NCBI GenBank assembly: GCA_965261645.1
Contig: CBDHDJ010000004.1
Span: 1,736,001 to 1,800,000 of the forward strand
Reading direction: 5' to 3'
DNA length: 64,000 nt
From: CBDHDJ01 sp965261645
GTDB taxonomy: Bacteria > Pseudomonadota > Alphaproteobacteria > SHVV01
Shown here: one piece after another, positions 27,862 through 36,086 of the stretch
How the letters are laid out: every line of letters begins with the position of its first letter
Position numbering within the stretch: the stretch's first letter is position 1
Made by a program: the position numbers and the translations under genes
The notes under the pieces: model-generated
The model's database searches: none
What the model saw: the letters and a program-made list of their open reading frames with translations, nothing else
What the model was told of the DNA's origin: nothing

Positions 27862-28690
27862 TCAGCGGAAATTCGCCCTGACCTCGCCGATCTCGTCCCA
27901 GCGGATGACGATCTCGGAGCCTTTCTCAAATTCGTCGTACATGATGGTGACCGAGCCGAGCAGCACGCGATCGCCAGCATGCAGCGTGCGGCCATGCTCG
28001 ATCATGTGCCCCGCCACCCAGGCCAGCACGTTGAACGGATGGCCCTGCAGATCGCGGGCGTAACCGCTCGATACCTCCTTGCCGTCGTGCAGCATTACCC
28101 CACGAAGAGAGGCGAGGTCGAGCCTCTGCCAGTCCTCCACGCCCGCAGAAAAAACGCCGCCGCCATTAGCACCACCGTCCGCGATCATCAGCGGTCCATT
28201 TGGGGTTCCTATACTGGGAGCATAGTAATCGGTCGACCACTCGACGATCTCCATGCCAGCGCAGCAAGCGCCGACATACTCCTGGATCGAGTCCCGGTCG
28301 AAGGGGGCCGCGTCCGGCGGCACATCCTTACTGATGCGAACCGCAAATTCGCCCTCAACGCCGAGATTAGCCAATTTCCCCGCATAGGCGATGTCAACAA
28401 AGTCGGTGTGCACAAACTTTTGCGGAATACCGCCGTAGCAAGGCGTATCGAACCCTAAGGTCCTTCGCCCACTTCGCGCGCATCTCCGCGTTCACCAACC
28501 CTACCTTATAGCCTTTGACGGGGCCTGGGCCGCGCGCCTCGCAAATTTCGAGCAGCTTGTTCTGGATGGCGTAGCCGTCGGCCTCTTCACGCGGGATGTA
28601 TTTCTCATCGATCGAATCGATCGGTATGCGATCAATCTTCGCACTGGCGTATATCTCCGCCGCGCGGGCCATGGTCTCGGCGTCCATCAT
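27862..28690 (-). pseudogene. MhpD-type hydratase family protein, paralogue F, frameshifted
   Basis: The 5' part (28690 down to about 28465) encodes MMDAETMARAAEIYASAKI through GYKVGLVNAEMR; the 3' part encodes TLGFDTPCYGGIPQKFVH to the stop and includes VEGEFAVRI and AGMEIVEW. The two frames join near 28460-28470 if one base is skipped; the total length of 829 is one over a multiple of three. All catalytic residues are present in the joined protein (about 275 residues). It is either a recently broken copy or a consensus error in a working gene. Confidence 0.85.
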
Positions 28691-28756
28691 GATGGTCAGC
28701 CATCCTCGCGTTTGTTGAAAGCCTCGTCACGGCCCGCGCTGGCGGCGATTCCAGCG

Positions 28757-29626
28757 TCAGTCTTTTTGCAGCGCGGCACCCATTTGGGCGGGCAGTTCTC
28801 CGACATAGGTCACGCTGCATGAGCCGATGACGTCCCAGGCGCACACCAGTTCGTCGTCCGGCGCGATATCGGTATAGCTCGGCGTCACGGAGCCGAGCAG
28901 GCTGACATCGCCCGCTTTCAGAGTCTCGCCGCGGCCGATCATGTCGTTGGCCTGCCACGCCAAAACCTCGAAGGGATGGCCGAGAAGATCGGCGCCGACG
29001 CCCTCCGCGATCACCTCGCCGTTCTTGGTGAGGGTGCATTTGGCGGCCGCCATATCGTTATCGCGCCAATTGGTGGCTCCCTCGCCGACCACCAGGCCCC
29101 AGTTGCCGCCATCGTCGGCGATGAACAGGGGGCCCCACGGTTTGGGGAACTTCATGAAGTGCAGTCGCGGATCGACGAGCTCGATCCCGGCCATGCAAGC
29201 TTCGACATACTCGCCGATGCTGTCGCGAGTATAGGGCGCGCCATCCAACGGCACGTCCTTACCCATGCGCACGGCGAACTCGCCCTCGATGAACGGGCTG
29301 ATGGTCTGCTCGAAGGGGACGGTTGTGGAGCCGGTGAAGATGCGGCCCGACAGGACGCCGGCATAGAGCGGCGAATCGAACCCCAGCGCTTCCGTGCCAC
29401 CGATGAAATCGCGTTGCACCGAGCTGACGAGCCCGATCTTGTAACCGGTGATATCGCCGTTGATGCTCTGACGGGCCCGGTTCAAGTGGACCGCCAGCAC
29501 CTGGTGACCTTCGTCCGCGGTGCGGGGCCGACACTCCTCCGGCAAGTCTTCCGGGTCGAGTGCCTTAATGGTGTTGCGGGCGTTGTTGAAATATTCGCCC
29601 GCGCGTTCGATCGCTTGCGGATCCAT
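28757..29626 (-). CDS. MhpD-type hydratase family protein, paralogue G
   Basis: The 289-residue protein starts at MDPQAIERAGEYF behind GAGGGGGG; the in-frame extension to 29773 is non-family. It has Lys in TGYKIGLV, E-x-E in IEGEFAVRM and Glu in AGIELVDP. The C-terminus is about 12 residues longer than in D/E. It is the first gene of the hydratase operon, facing the class IV aminotransferase across a 272-base divergent gap, so the promoter is probably in 29627-29898. That gap has a small dyad GCCTGCATCAGGC near 29846. Confidence 0.87.
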   Translation of the reverse strand: MDPQAIERAGEYFNNARNTIKALDPEDLPEECRPRTADEGHQVLAVHLNRARQSINGDITGYKIGLVSSVQRDFIGGTEALGFDSPLYAGVLSGRIFTGSTTVPFEQTISPFIEGEFAVRMGKDVPLDGAPYTRDSIGEYVEACMAGIELVDPRLHFMKFPKPWGPLFIADDGGNWGLVVGEGATNWRDNDMAAAKCTLTKNGEVIAEGVGADLLGHPFEVLAWQANDMIGRGETLKAGDVSLLGSVTPSYTDIAPDDELVCAWDVIGSCSVTYVGELPAQMGAALQKD

Positions 29627-29898
29627 ATGGAGACCCCCCTCGGTTATCGTTATGCAACCACTGTCCTGCCAGGGGGAACTTGCGCCTCGCAAAGCGCCCG
29701 CGACGGTGGCCCGGCGCGCGCCCCCCCTGGTTGGCGGAACCGTAGCAAGAACGTTACCGGCGGTAAATCCCAATCACCGATGGACGGACAGGGCGCCCGG
29801 CGCCACATGACCTTGACTCGCTCCAGGGGCCGCCGCATGGTAAGTGCCTGCATCAGGCAGGCCACGCACGTTGGCGCGCAACGGCTGACGGGAGAGCG

Positions 29899-30858
29899 AT
29901 GATGACTTCGGAAGCCACGACGATCGAATTGCCAGCGGTGGCAAAAGGCTTGGCGAGAATGCCGGACCTGAGCGAGGGCGTCGCCTACATGGATGGCGAG
30001 TACATCCCGATCAGCGAGACGAAGATTTCCGTCCTCGATTGGGGCTTCATCAAGTCCGATGTGACTTATGACGTGGTGTCCGTCTGGGACGGGGAATTCT
30101 TCCGGCTGGAAGACCATCTCGACCGGTTCGAAAGCTCCTGTGCCAAGCTGCGCCTGACATTGCCCGTCAGCCGCGACGAGATCCGCGGCATTCTCACGGA
30201 GTGCGTCCGCCGTAGCGGGCTCCGCGAATCCTATGTCGAAATGGTTTGCACACGCGGCTTGATGCGGGCCGGCGTTCCGCGTCATCCGAAGAACTGCGTC
30301 AATACATTCTTCGCCTACGCGATTCCGTATATTTGGATCCTGCCACCTGAGCAACGGGAGCGAGGCACCCATGTCATCGTTAGTTCGGTTGAACGGATTC
30401 CATCCGCCTCCGTCGATCAAACCGCCAAGAATTTCCATTGGATCGATCTCGTTCAGGCCTGGTACGAGGCAGACGAGAAGGGTGGCGACGTGCCCGTGCT
30501 CGTCGATCGCGACGGCAACGTGACCGAGGGAACCGGCTTCAACGTCTTCGCCGTGCGCGACGGCAAGGTCTACACGCCGGCGTCCGGCGTGCTCGAAGGG
30601 ATCACGCGCAAGACCGTCATCGAGCTTTGCCAGACGCTTCAGATACCGATCGAGGTCGGTCTGGTCAGCGCCGATGAGCTGCGTGATGCCGATGAGGTTT
30701 TCCTCTCCTCGACGGCGGGCGGTGTGATGCCGGTCAACAAGATCGACGACCGCATCCTCAGCAACGGCGGACCGGGACCGTTGACGATGAAGCTCTCCGA
30801 GACCTATTGGGCGAAGAAGGCCGAGGGCTGGTACACCACGCCGATCGATTACGGCTGA
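29899..30858 (+). CDS. Class IV PLP aminotransferase (branched-chain / D-amino acid type)
   Basis: The 319-residue protein has the fold-type IV pattern: ISVLDWGFIKSDVTYDVVSV near the N-terminus, Lys177 in QTAKNFHW as the PLP lysine, and Glu210 in NVTEGTGFNVFAV. Relatives are branched-chain and D-amino acid transaminases and aminodeoxychorismate lyase. It is divergent from the hydratase operon and may supply or remove the amino group of a keto acid made there. It starts after ACGGGAGAGCG and is followed by a strong terminator. Confidence 0.9.
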   Translation: MMTSEATTIELPAVAKGLARMPDLSEGVAYMDGEYIPISETKISVLDWGFIKSDVTYDVVSVWDGEFFRLEDHLDRFESSCAKLRLTLPVSRDEIRGILTECVRRSGLRESYVEMVCTRGLMRAGVPRHPKNCVNTFFAYAIPYIWILPPEQRERGTHVIVSSVERIPSASVDQTAKNFHWIDLVQAWYEADEKGGDVPVLVDRDGNVTEGTGFNVFAVRDGKVYTPASGVLEGITRKTVIELCQTLQIPIEVGLVSADELRDADEVFLSSTAGGVMPVNKIDDRILSNGGPGPLTMKLSETYWAKKAEGWYTTPIDYG

Positions 30859-30884
30859 GCCGGCCCTAAGCGTTTCCGAAATGA

Positions 30885-30915
30885 AACGGGCGCCCCGAGG
30901 CGCCCGTTTTTCTGT
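30885..30915 (+). terminator. Intrinsic terminator after the class IV aminotransferase
   Basis: The stem ACGGGCG...CGCCCGT is followed by TTTTTCTG. The minus-strand side also ends in a T-rich stretch, so it may work in both directions. It marks the end of the metabolic region, about 40 bases before the first insertion sequence. Confidence 0.9.
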
Positions 30916-30956
30916 GTGATTCGATGCGCGACAGTCGCAGGCCGCGCGAGCGCTAG

Positions 30957-32329
30957 CAGGCTGCTGAAAAAGTCATCATTGCCGGGCCTTGAACTCGGAT
31001 TCATCGCCGAAATGAAATGAGATTTCGTGTCTTAGGGTGAAACCGTCTTCAATCTCGACCGATCCGATGCCCTGGGCTTCATCCAGTTCGATGATCTGCC
31101 ACTTTGCGGTCAGCGGCGTGCCGGCATCGCCCGTCATGTTGGCGCCTCCGCCAGCAGTCTGGGTAGTCGGACGAGGTTGTAGGCGGCCAAGGCCAGGGTG
31201 AACGAAGCGTCGACCCGGTGGCGGCCCCGGAATTTGGTCTTGCTCAATCCCGCGCTCGTCTTGACCCAGCCGAAGACCTCCTCGATGCGCTTACGGCAAC
31301 GTTGGCTGACGCCGTAACCGGGATGGCGCGTCGTGCGCCCGTCTATCTTGGTCTTGCGCCGCTTGCCGGTCTTGGTGACGTGGTCCTGGACGGCGATATG
31401 GGGGGTCACCTTGCGGTGCCGCAGTTCCTCGACAAAATCCGCGACGTCAAAACCCTTGTCCCCGCCCACCGTGATCCGACGCGGGCCGCCTCTACTCTCC
31501 ACCGGGCGATGCCTGTCGATCAGATCAAGGGCGGCTTCGCGTTCCGCCGTGCCCGACGCAATGGTCACGCCGCCGCCGACTGCCAGACCATGGCGGTTCT
31601 CCGTCAGCGCATGGCCCATGTAACACAGCTTGCTTTCCCGGCCATTACCCTTGCGATAAAGCCGGGCGTCCGGATCAGTGGTGCTTGCATGGGTCGCGTT
31701 CGAGCGTTTCTCGCCATGAAAATCCCGCTCGGCGTTGCGCCCCGATCCCCCGTCGCCATCGTCCTCACCTTTGGGACGAAAGCTCTTCATCGACGCCCAG
31801 GCCTCGATCAATGTTCCGTCTACCGAAAAATGATCCCGGCTCAATAGTCCCCGTACCTTGTGGTGCTGGATAACCCCCGCAAGCAGCTGCGCCGAAACCT
31901 CCGCCTCCAGAAGACGGTCCCGGTTGTGGCAGAACGCGCTGGCGTCCCACACGCCATCGTCCAGCCCAAGCCCCACAAACCAGCGAAACAGCATGTTGAA
32001 GTTTAGCTGCTCCATCAGCTGACGCTCCGAGCGGATCGAATAAAACACCTGCAACAGTAACGCTCGAAGAAGCTTCTCCGGCGGGATCGATGGGCGACCC
32101 ATGTGGGAATAAAGCGTCTCGAACTCCGAAGATAGAGACCCCAATACGTCGTTCACGATCTCACGGATCAGACGCAGCGGATGATCATCCGGAACACGCT
32201 CTTCCAGGTCTACGTAGCTGAATAAATTGCCACTGCTTTGATCTCGACCCCGCATGCCATCCTCCATCACCCGAAGGAATCACAGAATCATGTCACAACT
32301 GCAAATGCGAGGACTTTTTCAGCAGCCTG
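30957..32329 (-). mobile_element. IS5-family insertion sequence, copy 1 (CTAG target)
   Basis: Terminal inverted repeats CAGGCTGCTGAAAAAGTC (30957-30974) and its exact complement (32312-32329) bound a 1373-base element. CTAG flanks both sides (30953-30956 and 32330-32333), as expected of the YTAR-target IS5 subgroup. The right CTAG also holds the left TA of the adjoining IS630 element. Copy 2 (48861-50233) has the same length. Confidence 0.93.
31134..32255 (-). CDS. IS5-family transposase, copy 1
   Basis: The protein has 373 residues from the ATG at 32255 (GGAGG five bases upstream); two in-frame starts lie 4-5 codons further up. It has an N-terminal DUF772-type domain (PPEKLLRALLLQVFYSIRSE) and the DDE domain: Asp in HFSVDGTLIEAW, Asp in TVGGDKGFDVADF and Glu in RKRIEEVFGWVK. 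It is almost identical to the copy at 49038-50159, so both are recent. Confidence 0.93.
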   Translation of the reverse strand: MRGRDQSSGNLFSYVDLEERVPDDHPLRLIREIVNDVLGSLSSEFETLYSHMGRPSIPPEKLLRALLLQVFYSIRSERQLMEQLNFNMLFRWFVGLGLDDGVWDASAFCHNRDRLLEAEVSAQLLAGVIQHHKVRGLLSRDHFSVDGTLIEAWASMKSFRPKGEDDGDGGSGRNAERDFHGEKRSNATHASTTDPDARLYRKGNGRESKLCYMGHALTENRHGLAVGGGVTIASGTAEREAALDLIDRHRPVESRGGPRRITVGGDKGFDVADFVEELRHRKVTPHIAVQDHVTKTGKRRKTKIDGRTTRHPGYGVSQRCRKRIEEVFGWVKTSAGLSKTKFRGRHRVDASFTLALAAYNLVRLPRLLAEAPT

Positions 32330-32332
32330 CTA

Positions 32333-33386
32333 GAGCGTTTTCCTATAATTTGCGGTCATAGCCGGCAGCAGCGAAGTAGTTTTCGCATTCCGTTGGTGTG
32401 AAGGTGTCGATGCCTTGGGCGATGGCGTCCCAGAGGTCATCGACGGTTCGGGCGGCGGTCTTTTTGAGGAAAGCCTTGAGCTTGGAGAAGGCCATTTCAA
32501 TGGGGTTAAAGTCAGGGCTGTAGGGCGGCAGGAAGCGCAACTCTGCCGCGGCGACTTCGATGGCCGTGCGCACGGCGATGGGTTTGTGGGCGGGTAAGTT
32601 ATCCATCACCACGATATCGCCGGGTTTGAGCGTCGGGACCAAGACCTGCTCCACATAAGCGAGGAAGGCGGCACCATGCATGGCACCGTCGAGCACCATG
32701 GGCGCGGTCATGCCTTCAAGGCGGAGCGCGCCAACGAAGGTCGTCGTCTTCCAGTGTCCATGAGGCACCGGTGCTTGGCAACGCTCGCCCCGTGGCGCCC
32801 GGCCGTAACGCCGGGCCATCTTGGTCGAAGCGCCGGTCTCGTCAATGAACACCAGCCGCTCGGGCTTCAGATCGGGTTGGGCGTCGAACCAGGCCTGCCG
32901 GCGGCGCAGGACGTCAGCTCGCTGTTGCTCGCAGGCGTGCGCGGTTTTTTTTGAACGTCATGCCGTGCCGGTCGAGCAGCCGCCAGACCGTGCTTTGGGC
33001 CACCGTCAAGCCATGCCCCGCGTCCAGGTGTGCCGCGATCTCGCCCAAGGTGATGTCCGGCGTCTCGTCAACCAGCGCCAGGATTTCCTCGGCATGGGCC
33101 TCGATCCGGTGCGAGCGGTGGTCACCGCCTTGCGGCCTAGGCCCGACATCGCCCGTCCGCCGCCACCGATTCACCCATTTGATCGCCGTCGAGGCCGCAA
33201 CCCCGAAGCGGCGCGCCGCCGAGCGCCGCGACAGGCCGCTGTCAACCGCCGATACAAGCCGTTCTCGAAGATCATTGGAAAGAGGTTTCGTCATGCAGCC
33301 TGGCCTCCTCCACCAGCCCACATCTTGAATCAGAAATTCGATCCCATGGGAATCCCAAAAAGAATCCGTCAGCTCAGAAAATGCTC
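32333..33386 (-). mobile_element. IS630-family insertion sequence, copy 1
   Basis: The ends GAGCGTTTTC (from 32333) and GAAAATGCTC (to 33386) are imperfect inverted repeats, flanked by TA on both sides (32331-32332, 33387-33388), the target duplication of IS630. Length is 1054 bases, the same as copy 2 at 50237-51290, which is inverted. Confidence 0.9.
32343..33294 (-). CDS. IS630-family transposase in two frames, copy 1
   Basis: Frame A (33294 to 32914) holds the helix-turn-helix part ([39 protein letters not shown]). Frame B (to 32343) holds the DDE part: [26 protein letters not shown], and [17 protein letters not shown]. They join at an 8-A run (32945-32952 on the complementary T-strand) if one A is skipped. 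Copy 2 has the same run, so the break is shared. It may use +1 frameshifting or polymerase slippage, or be inactive. Confidence 0.85.
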
Positions 33387-33542
33387 TAGATGGCAGCATT
33401 TCGAGCGCCCACCTAAGTTAAAGTAAGAGATGGATCGTTACCTGTTGAAGTGCCGATAGCACATCGTATCGCCGCTATACTTACGCCTTAGAGGCCGTTT
33501 CGAAAGGGTATTATACGCAAAACTAGCCAAAGATAGCGAAAG

Positions 33543-33818
33543 ATGTATAAACCGCTCTGCCAGTATTGCGACTCGCCTGGGGGAGAAAAAACCTTCAGCA
33601 ATCAGGTCAGTATGCCCCTAAATGGTCGCGTGCAGTGCATAGACTATTGCATCCACCGGATTGTCGCCGCTCTGAACGCTGGTGGGGTGCGCACCACCGC
33701 CAGTTGCTGTGGTCATGGAAGGATGAAGGGCAACATCCTCCTTGAGGATGGCCGCGTTCTACTTATTCAGCAGAAACCTGAAAATATGGATGCCTGGAAG
33801 GAAGCTATTGAGATCTAG
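33543..33818 (+). CDS. Small conserved hypothetical protein (91 aa), passenger
   Basis: The protein has 91 residues and several cysteines (CQYCDSPG, CIDYCIH, ASCCGHG), which suggests a metal site. The pattern CIHRIVAALNAGGVRTTASC is one I associate with small phage or mobile-element proteins, but the function is unknown. It starts 37 bases inside the left end of the IS1595 element, with only a weak ribosome-binding site (GCGAAAG). It converges on the next gene with a 4-base overlap. Confidence 0.7.
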   Translation: MYKPLCQYCDSPGGEKTFSNQVSMPLNGRVQCIDYCIHRIVAALNAGGVRTTASCCGHGRMKGNILLEDGRVLLIQQKPENMDAWKEAIEI

Positions 33819-34021
33819 CTAGTGTGGCACTCGATCGAGCAGTATTTGCATCCATCGACCTGCGTGTAATATTCGCGCGCTTTAGCCACTGCCCCGTGAC
33901 AGGAAGAAAAATCTCCCAAATAGATTTGGTTGGCAGTGTCTGGCGTCCATGCGCAACCGATTACGTGAACTTCGTGGTCGCCATTTGGTTGTACGTTCTT
34001 GTTCACACAGTAACTTGCCAT
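33815..34021 (-). CDS. Small conserved hypothetical protein (68 aa), passenger
   Basis: The protein begins MASYCVNKNVQPNGDHEVHV and ends with cysteine-rich GCKYCSIECHTS. I recognise this as a widespread small family of unknown function. It lies on the transposase strand, sharing one base with the upstream 62-residue gene, so the three may be cotranscribed. Its conserved Cys/His content hints at metal binding, which is inference. Confidence 0.72.
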   Translation of the reverse strand: MASYCVNKNVQPNGDHEVHVIGCAWTPDTANQIYLGDFSSCHGAVAKAREYYTQVDGCKYCSIECHTS

Positions 34022-34209
34022 TATCCGTTCCTCTCAAAATCGCCATTGTCTTTGGGAACTATCTTGGCTTTGCCGATACGCCGCGATGGATCTGGCGGTT
34101 TCACGGCTGAGAATATAGCGCGAGCCGCCTGCTCGGGCGTGACGTCCAGCTTGATGACGCGGGTTTCGGGGCGGCCCTTCGGTCGCTTGTGGACGGGTTT
34201 CTCGGTCAT
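34021..34209 (-). CDS. Small hypothetical protein (62 aa), passenger
   Basis: This basic, proline-rich 62-residue reading frame (HKRPKGRPETRVIKLDVTPEQ) lies 34 bases downstream of the transposase on the same strand. LDVTPEQAARAIFSAVKPP looks like a short helix used by related passenger proteins beside IS1595-type transposases. No function is known to me. The tight spacing to the neighbours supports it being a real gene. Confidence 0.6.
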   Translation of the reverse strand: MTEKPVHKRPKGRPETRVIKLDVTPEQAARAIFSAVKPPDPSRRIGKAKIVPKDNGDFERNG

Positions 34210-34243
34210 TGTGTAATCGTTCTGCTAGCGCAGTTCGGAGCTG

Positions 34244-35185
34244 TCACGCGACCAAGTCCTGATAGCGCAGCCGCTTCCCGACGAAGCCACGGGCCAGCGC
34301 TGCCATTTGGTCAATGGTGTCCAAGTCGCGGATGTTATTCCGCCCCGCGAACTCCCGGACATACCGATCAAGGTGCTTTTCCGACAGGTGGTGGAAAGTG
34401 CCGTGATATCCGCGCTTGAACAGGCTCCAGAAGGATTCCAATCCGTTTGTCGTAGCCTCGCCCCGGACATACTCTCCGACAGAGTGATTGACCGCTTCAT
34501 GCTTGCGCGGGATGCCCGCATAGGCGACGGACTCGTCCGTATAGACCATCGCGGTTGGCTCGGTTCGATCGGCAACGAATTTCTGCAAGGTACTGGCGTC
34601 GGTCTTTTCGACAACTGCCGCGCTTACCTGCTTCGAACCACGATCCTTCACGCCAGCGACGGCAACCTTGCCAACCGTCCCGCGTCCTGTGAGTTCCTTC
34701 CTCTTCTTTGCCGGCATGTTCTTCCGTTTGCCGCCGATATAGGTTTCGTCAGCTTCCACCGGACCTAGAAAAGGATTATCGCATCCGTTTAGGAATCCCT
34801 CCCGAATGCGTTGCATCAGGAACCATGCGGTCGCCTGCCGAATGCCGATCTCGCGATAGAGCTTCATGCTCGAAGTGCCCTTGATGCCGGTTGTCATCAT
34901 GTATAGCGCGATAGCCCATTTCTGGAGCCCGAGCTTCGAAGACTGCATGACCGTCCCCTTACGCACCGAGAAATGCCGTCGGCAATCGCGGCAACGGTAG
35001 GGCATGGGCTTGCGGCTCGCAACGGAGGCGGTGTTTACCGATCCGCAATCTGGGCAAAAGCGACCTTCCGGCCAGCGCTGGGCCTCAAACCACTTTTCCG
35101 CCGACCCATCGTCTGGGAACTGGAGCAGCAGTTCTATGACCGTCATACCGGTGCGGTGCGAACGTCCTGGCGCTTTCTGTGTCAT
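34244..35185 (-). CDS. IS1595-family transposase (ISXO2-like)
   Basis: The 313-residue protein starts after GGAGGAGACAGC. It has an N-terminal zinc ribbon (RFCPDCG ... YRCRDCRRHF) followed by the ISXO2-like DDE domain: Asp in VEADETYIGGKRKN, Asp in VYTDESVAY, and the N/E part in NGLESFWSLFKRGYHG. These are the marks of the IS1595 family. It should act on the terminal repeats at 33506 and 36015. Confidence 0.93.
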   Translation of the reverse strand: MTQKAPGRSHRTGMTVIELLLQFPDDGSAEKWFEAQRWPEGRFCPDCGSVNTASVASRKPMPYRCRDCRRHFSVRKGTVMQSSKLGLQKWAIALYMMTTGIKGTSSMKLYREIGIRQATAWFLMQRIREGFLNGCDNPFLGPVEADETYIGGKRKNMPAKKRKELTGRGTVGKVAVAGVKDRGSKQVSAAVVEKTDASTLQKFVADRTEPTAMVYTDESVAYAGIPRKHEAVNHSVGEYVRGEATTNGLESFWSLFKRGYHGTFHHLSEKHLDRYVREFAGRNNIRDLDTIDQMAALARGFVGKRLRYQDLVA

Positions 35186-35319
35186 GCTGTCTCCTCCGCT
35201 TTATAGACACCATACTAGCCACAGACCGCGTTGTCAACCCGCTTTTGATACAATGATAACTACTCTCGGAGCGGCGATTTTGCTTGACAGCGGGGCGGGG
35301 ATATGCGAGGGTCGCGGTA

Positions 35320-35346
35320 CCGGGATCAGGCATAGCCCGATCCCGG
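35320..35346. repeat. Perfect 8-base dyad just upstream of the tRNA-Leu-like gene
   Basis: CCGGGATC (35320-35327) and GATCCCGG (35339-35346) are separated by 11 bases and end 11 bases before the tRNA. A TTGACA at 35284-35289 could be a -35 box, but no convincing -10 is placed for it. The dyad could be a processing or control hairpin. Confidence 0.45.
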
Positions 35347-35357
35347 CGCATCGCTAC

Positions 35358-35464
35358 GGAGGTATGGCAGAGTGGCTTATCGCGGCGGCTTTAGGTGCCG
35401 CTGAACGTTGCAACCTTGGACGGAGACCAACGTTCCATGGGTTCGAATCCCATTGCCTCCACCA
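35358..35464 (+). tRNA. tRNA-Leu (anticodon UAG) carried by a mobile element, long variable arm
   Basis: The sequence folds as a tRNA. Acceptor stem GGAGGTA (35358-35364) pairs with TGCCTCC (35454-35460), with one G-T pair, then discriminator A and an encoded CCA. Anticodon stem GCGGC/GCCGC closes the loop TTTAGGT, giving anticodon UAG (35392-35394). T-arm ATGGG-TTCGAAT-CCCAT is perfect. The D-arm keeps AGTGG but its stem is weak. The variable region is 35 nt with an 8-bp stem (GAACGTTG/CAACGTTC), far longer than in normal tRNA-Leu. The gene is inside the IS1595 element. Confidence 0.85.
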
Positions 35465-35532
35465 CCAGCCCACGCAGTCCCATCCTGCCGTGCTGGTATC
35501 AGGTGTCAACCCCCTAAATGCACGGAGGAGAG

Positions 35533-35949
35533 ATGACAACAATTACTATAGTGAATGTGGAACACAAGCTCGACGAATTGCTGCAAGAGCATGAAGACCT
35601 TCTGGAGCGCGCCGCCAGCGTCGAAGAAAGGATCGCTGCTTTCCGATTGGTACTTGCAGAATGCGGTGATGATGTGGCGATACCGGAAATCAACCTGTCC
35701 AGCCTGCCCTTGGAAGATGCGCTGGTAGCGTTTGCCGAGCGCCAAGATGGCGAGTTAAGCACCTATCAAGTGAGGCCCGCGCTTATCGACGCCGGGTTGC
35801 TGAAAGGTGAGCCGAGAGACATTTCCCTCCTGCTCTATCAAACCTTGTCCGGCTCTAGACATTTTGAGCAGGCTGGGCCGCGTGGACGTTACCGGCTTGT
35901 ATCCATGCAGCGCGAAGATGATCACGAACCCGAAACGGAAACCATGTAG
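35533..35949 (+). CDS. Hypothetical protein, passenger (138 aa)
   Basis: The start ATG at 35533 follows GGAGGAGAG; an earlier in-frame ATG at 35518 lies inside that site's leader. The protein has a probable coiled coil at the N-terminus (KLDELLQEHEDLLERAASVEE) and a C-terminal region, STYQVRPALIDAGLLKG to GRYRLVSM, that reads like a small winged-helix domain. No match is known to me. It lies between the tRNA and the right end of the IS1595 element, so it moves with it. Confidence 0.65.
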   Translation: MTTITIVNVEHKLDELLQEHEDLLERAASVEERIAAFRLVLAECGDDVAIPEINLSSLPLEDALVAFAERQDGELSTYQVRPALIDAGLLKGEPRDISLLLYQTLSGSRHFEQAGPRGRYRLVSMQREDDHEPETETM

Positions 35950-36086
35950 CGACATCGCCGCTCGGGCTGCCTCTCCACTGGGGCGACGCTCGGGCTAGTT
36001 AGGCGTATAAGCCCCTTTCGAAAGGGGTTGAGTGGCCGGTGTCGATGTGATTCCAAGGAGGTTGCTGAGACCGATATGGAGCCGCC

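Larger units (their letters stand above)
33506..36015. mobile_element. IS1595-family element with passenger genes and a tRNA gene
   Basis: The ends GGGTATTATACGC (33506) and GGGGCTTATACGC (complement, ending 36015) are inverted repeats whose similarity runs further inward to AACTAGCC on both sides. An 8-base direct repeat TTTCGAAA flanks the element (33498-33505 and 36016-36023); 8 bases is the IS1595 rule. The 2510-base unit holds a transposase, four small protein genes and a tRNA-Leu-like gene. It lies inside the left terminal repeat of an IS5-family element. Confidence 0.85.

Noticed and set aside
21786..29626. Complete meta-cleavage pathway
   Set aside because: Hydratases and alpha/beta hydrolases are present but no extradiol dioxygenase, aldolase or aldehyde dehydrogenase is found in the window.
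35358..35464. Reading the mobile tRNA as an amber suppressor
   Set aside because: The anticodon UAG pairs with the codon CUA (Leu), not with the stop codon UAG; suppression would need anticodon CUA. It does not explain the in-frame TAG at 53489.
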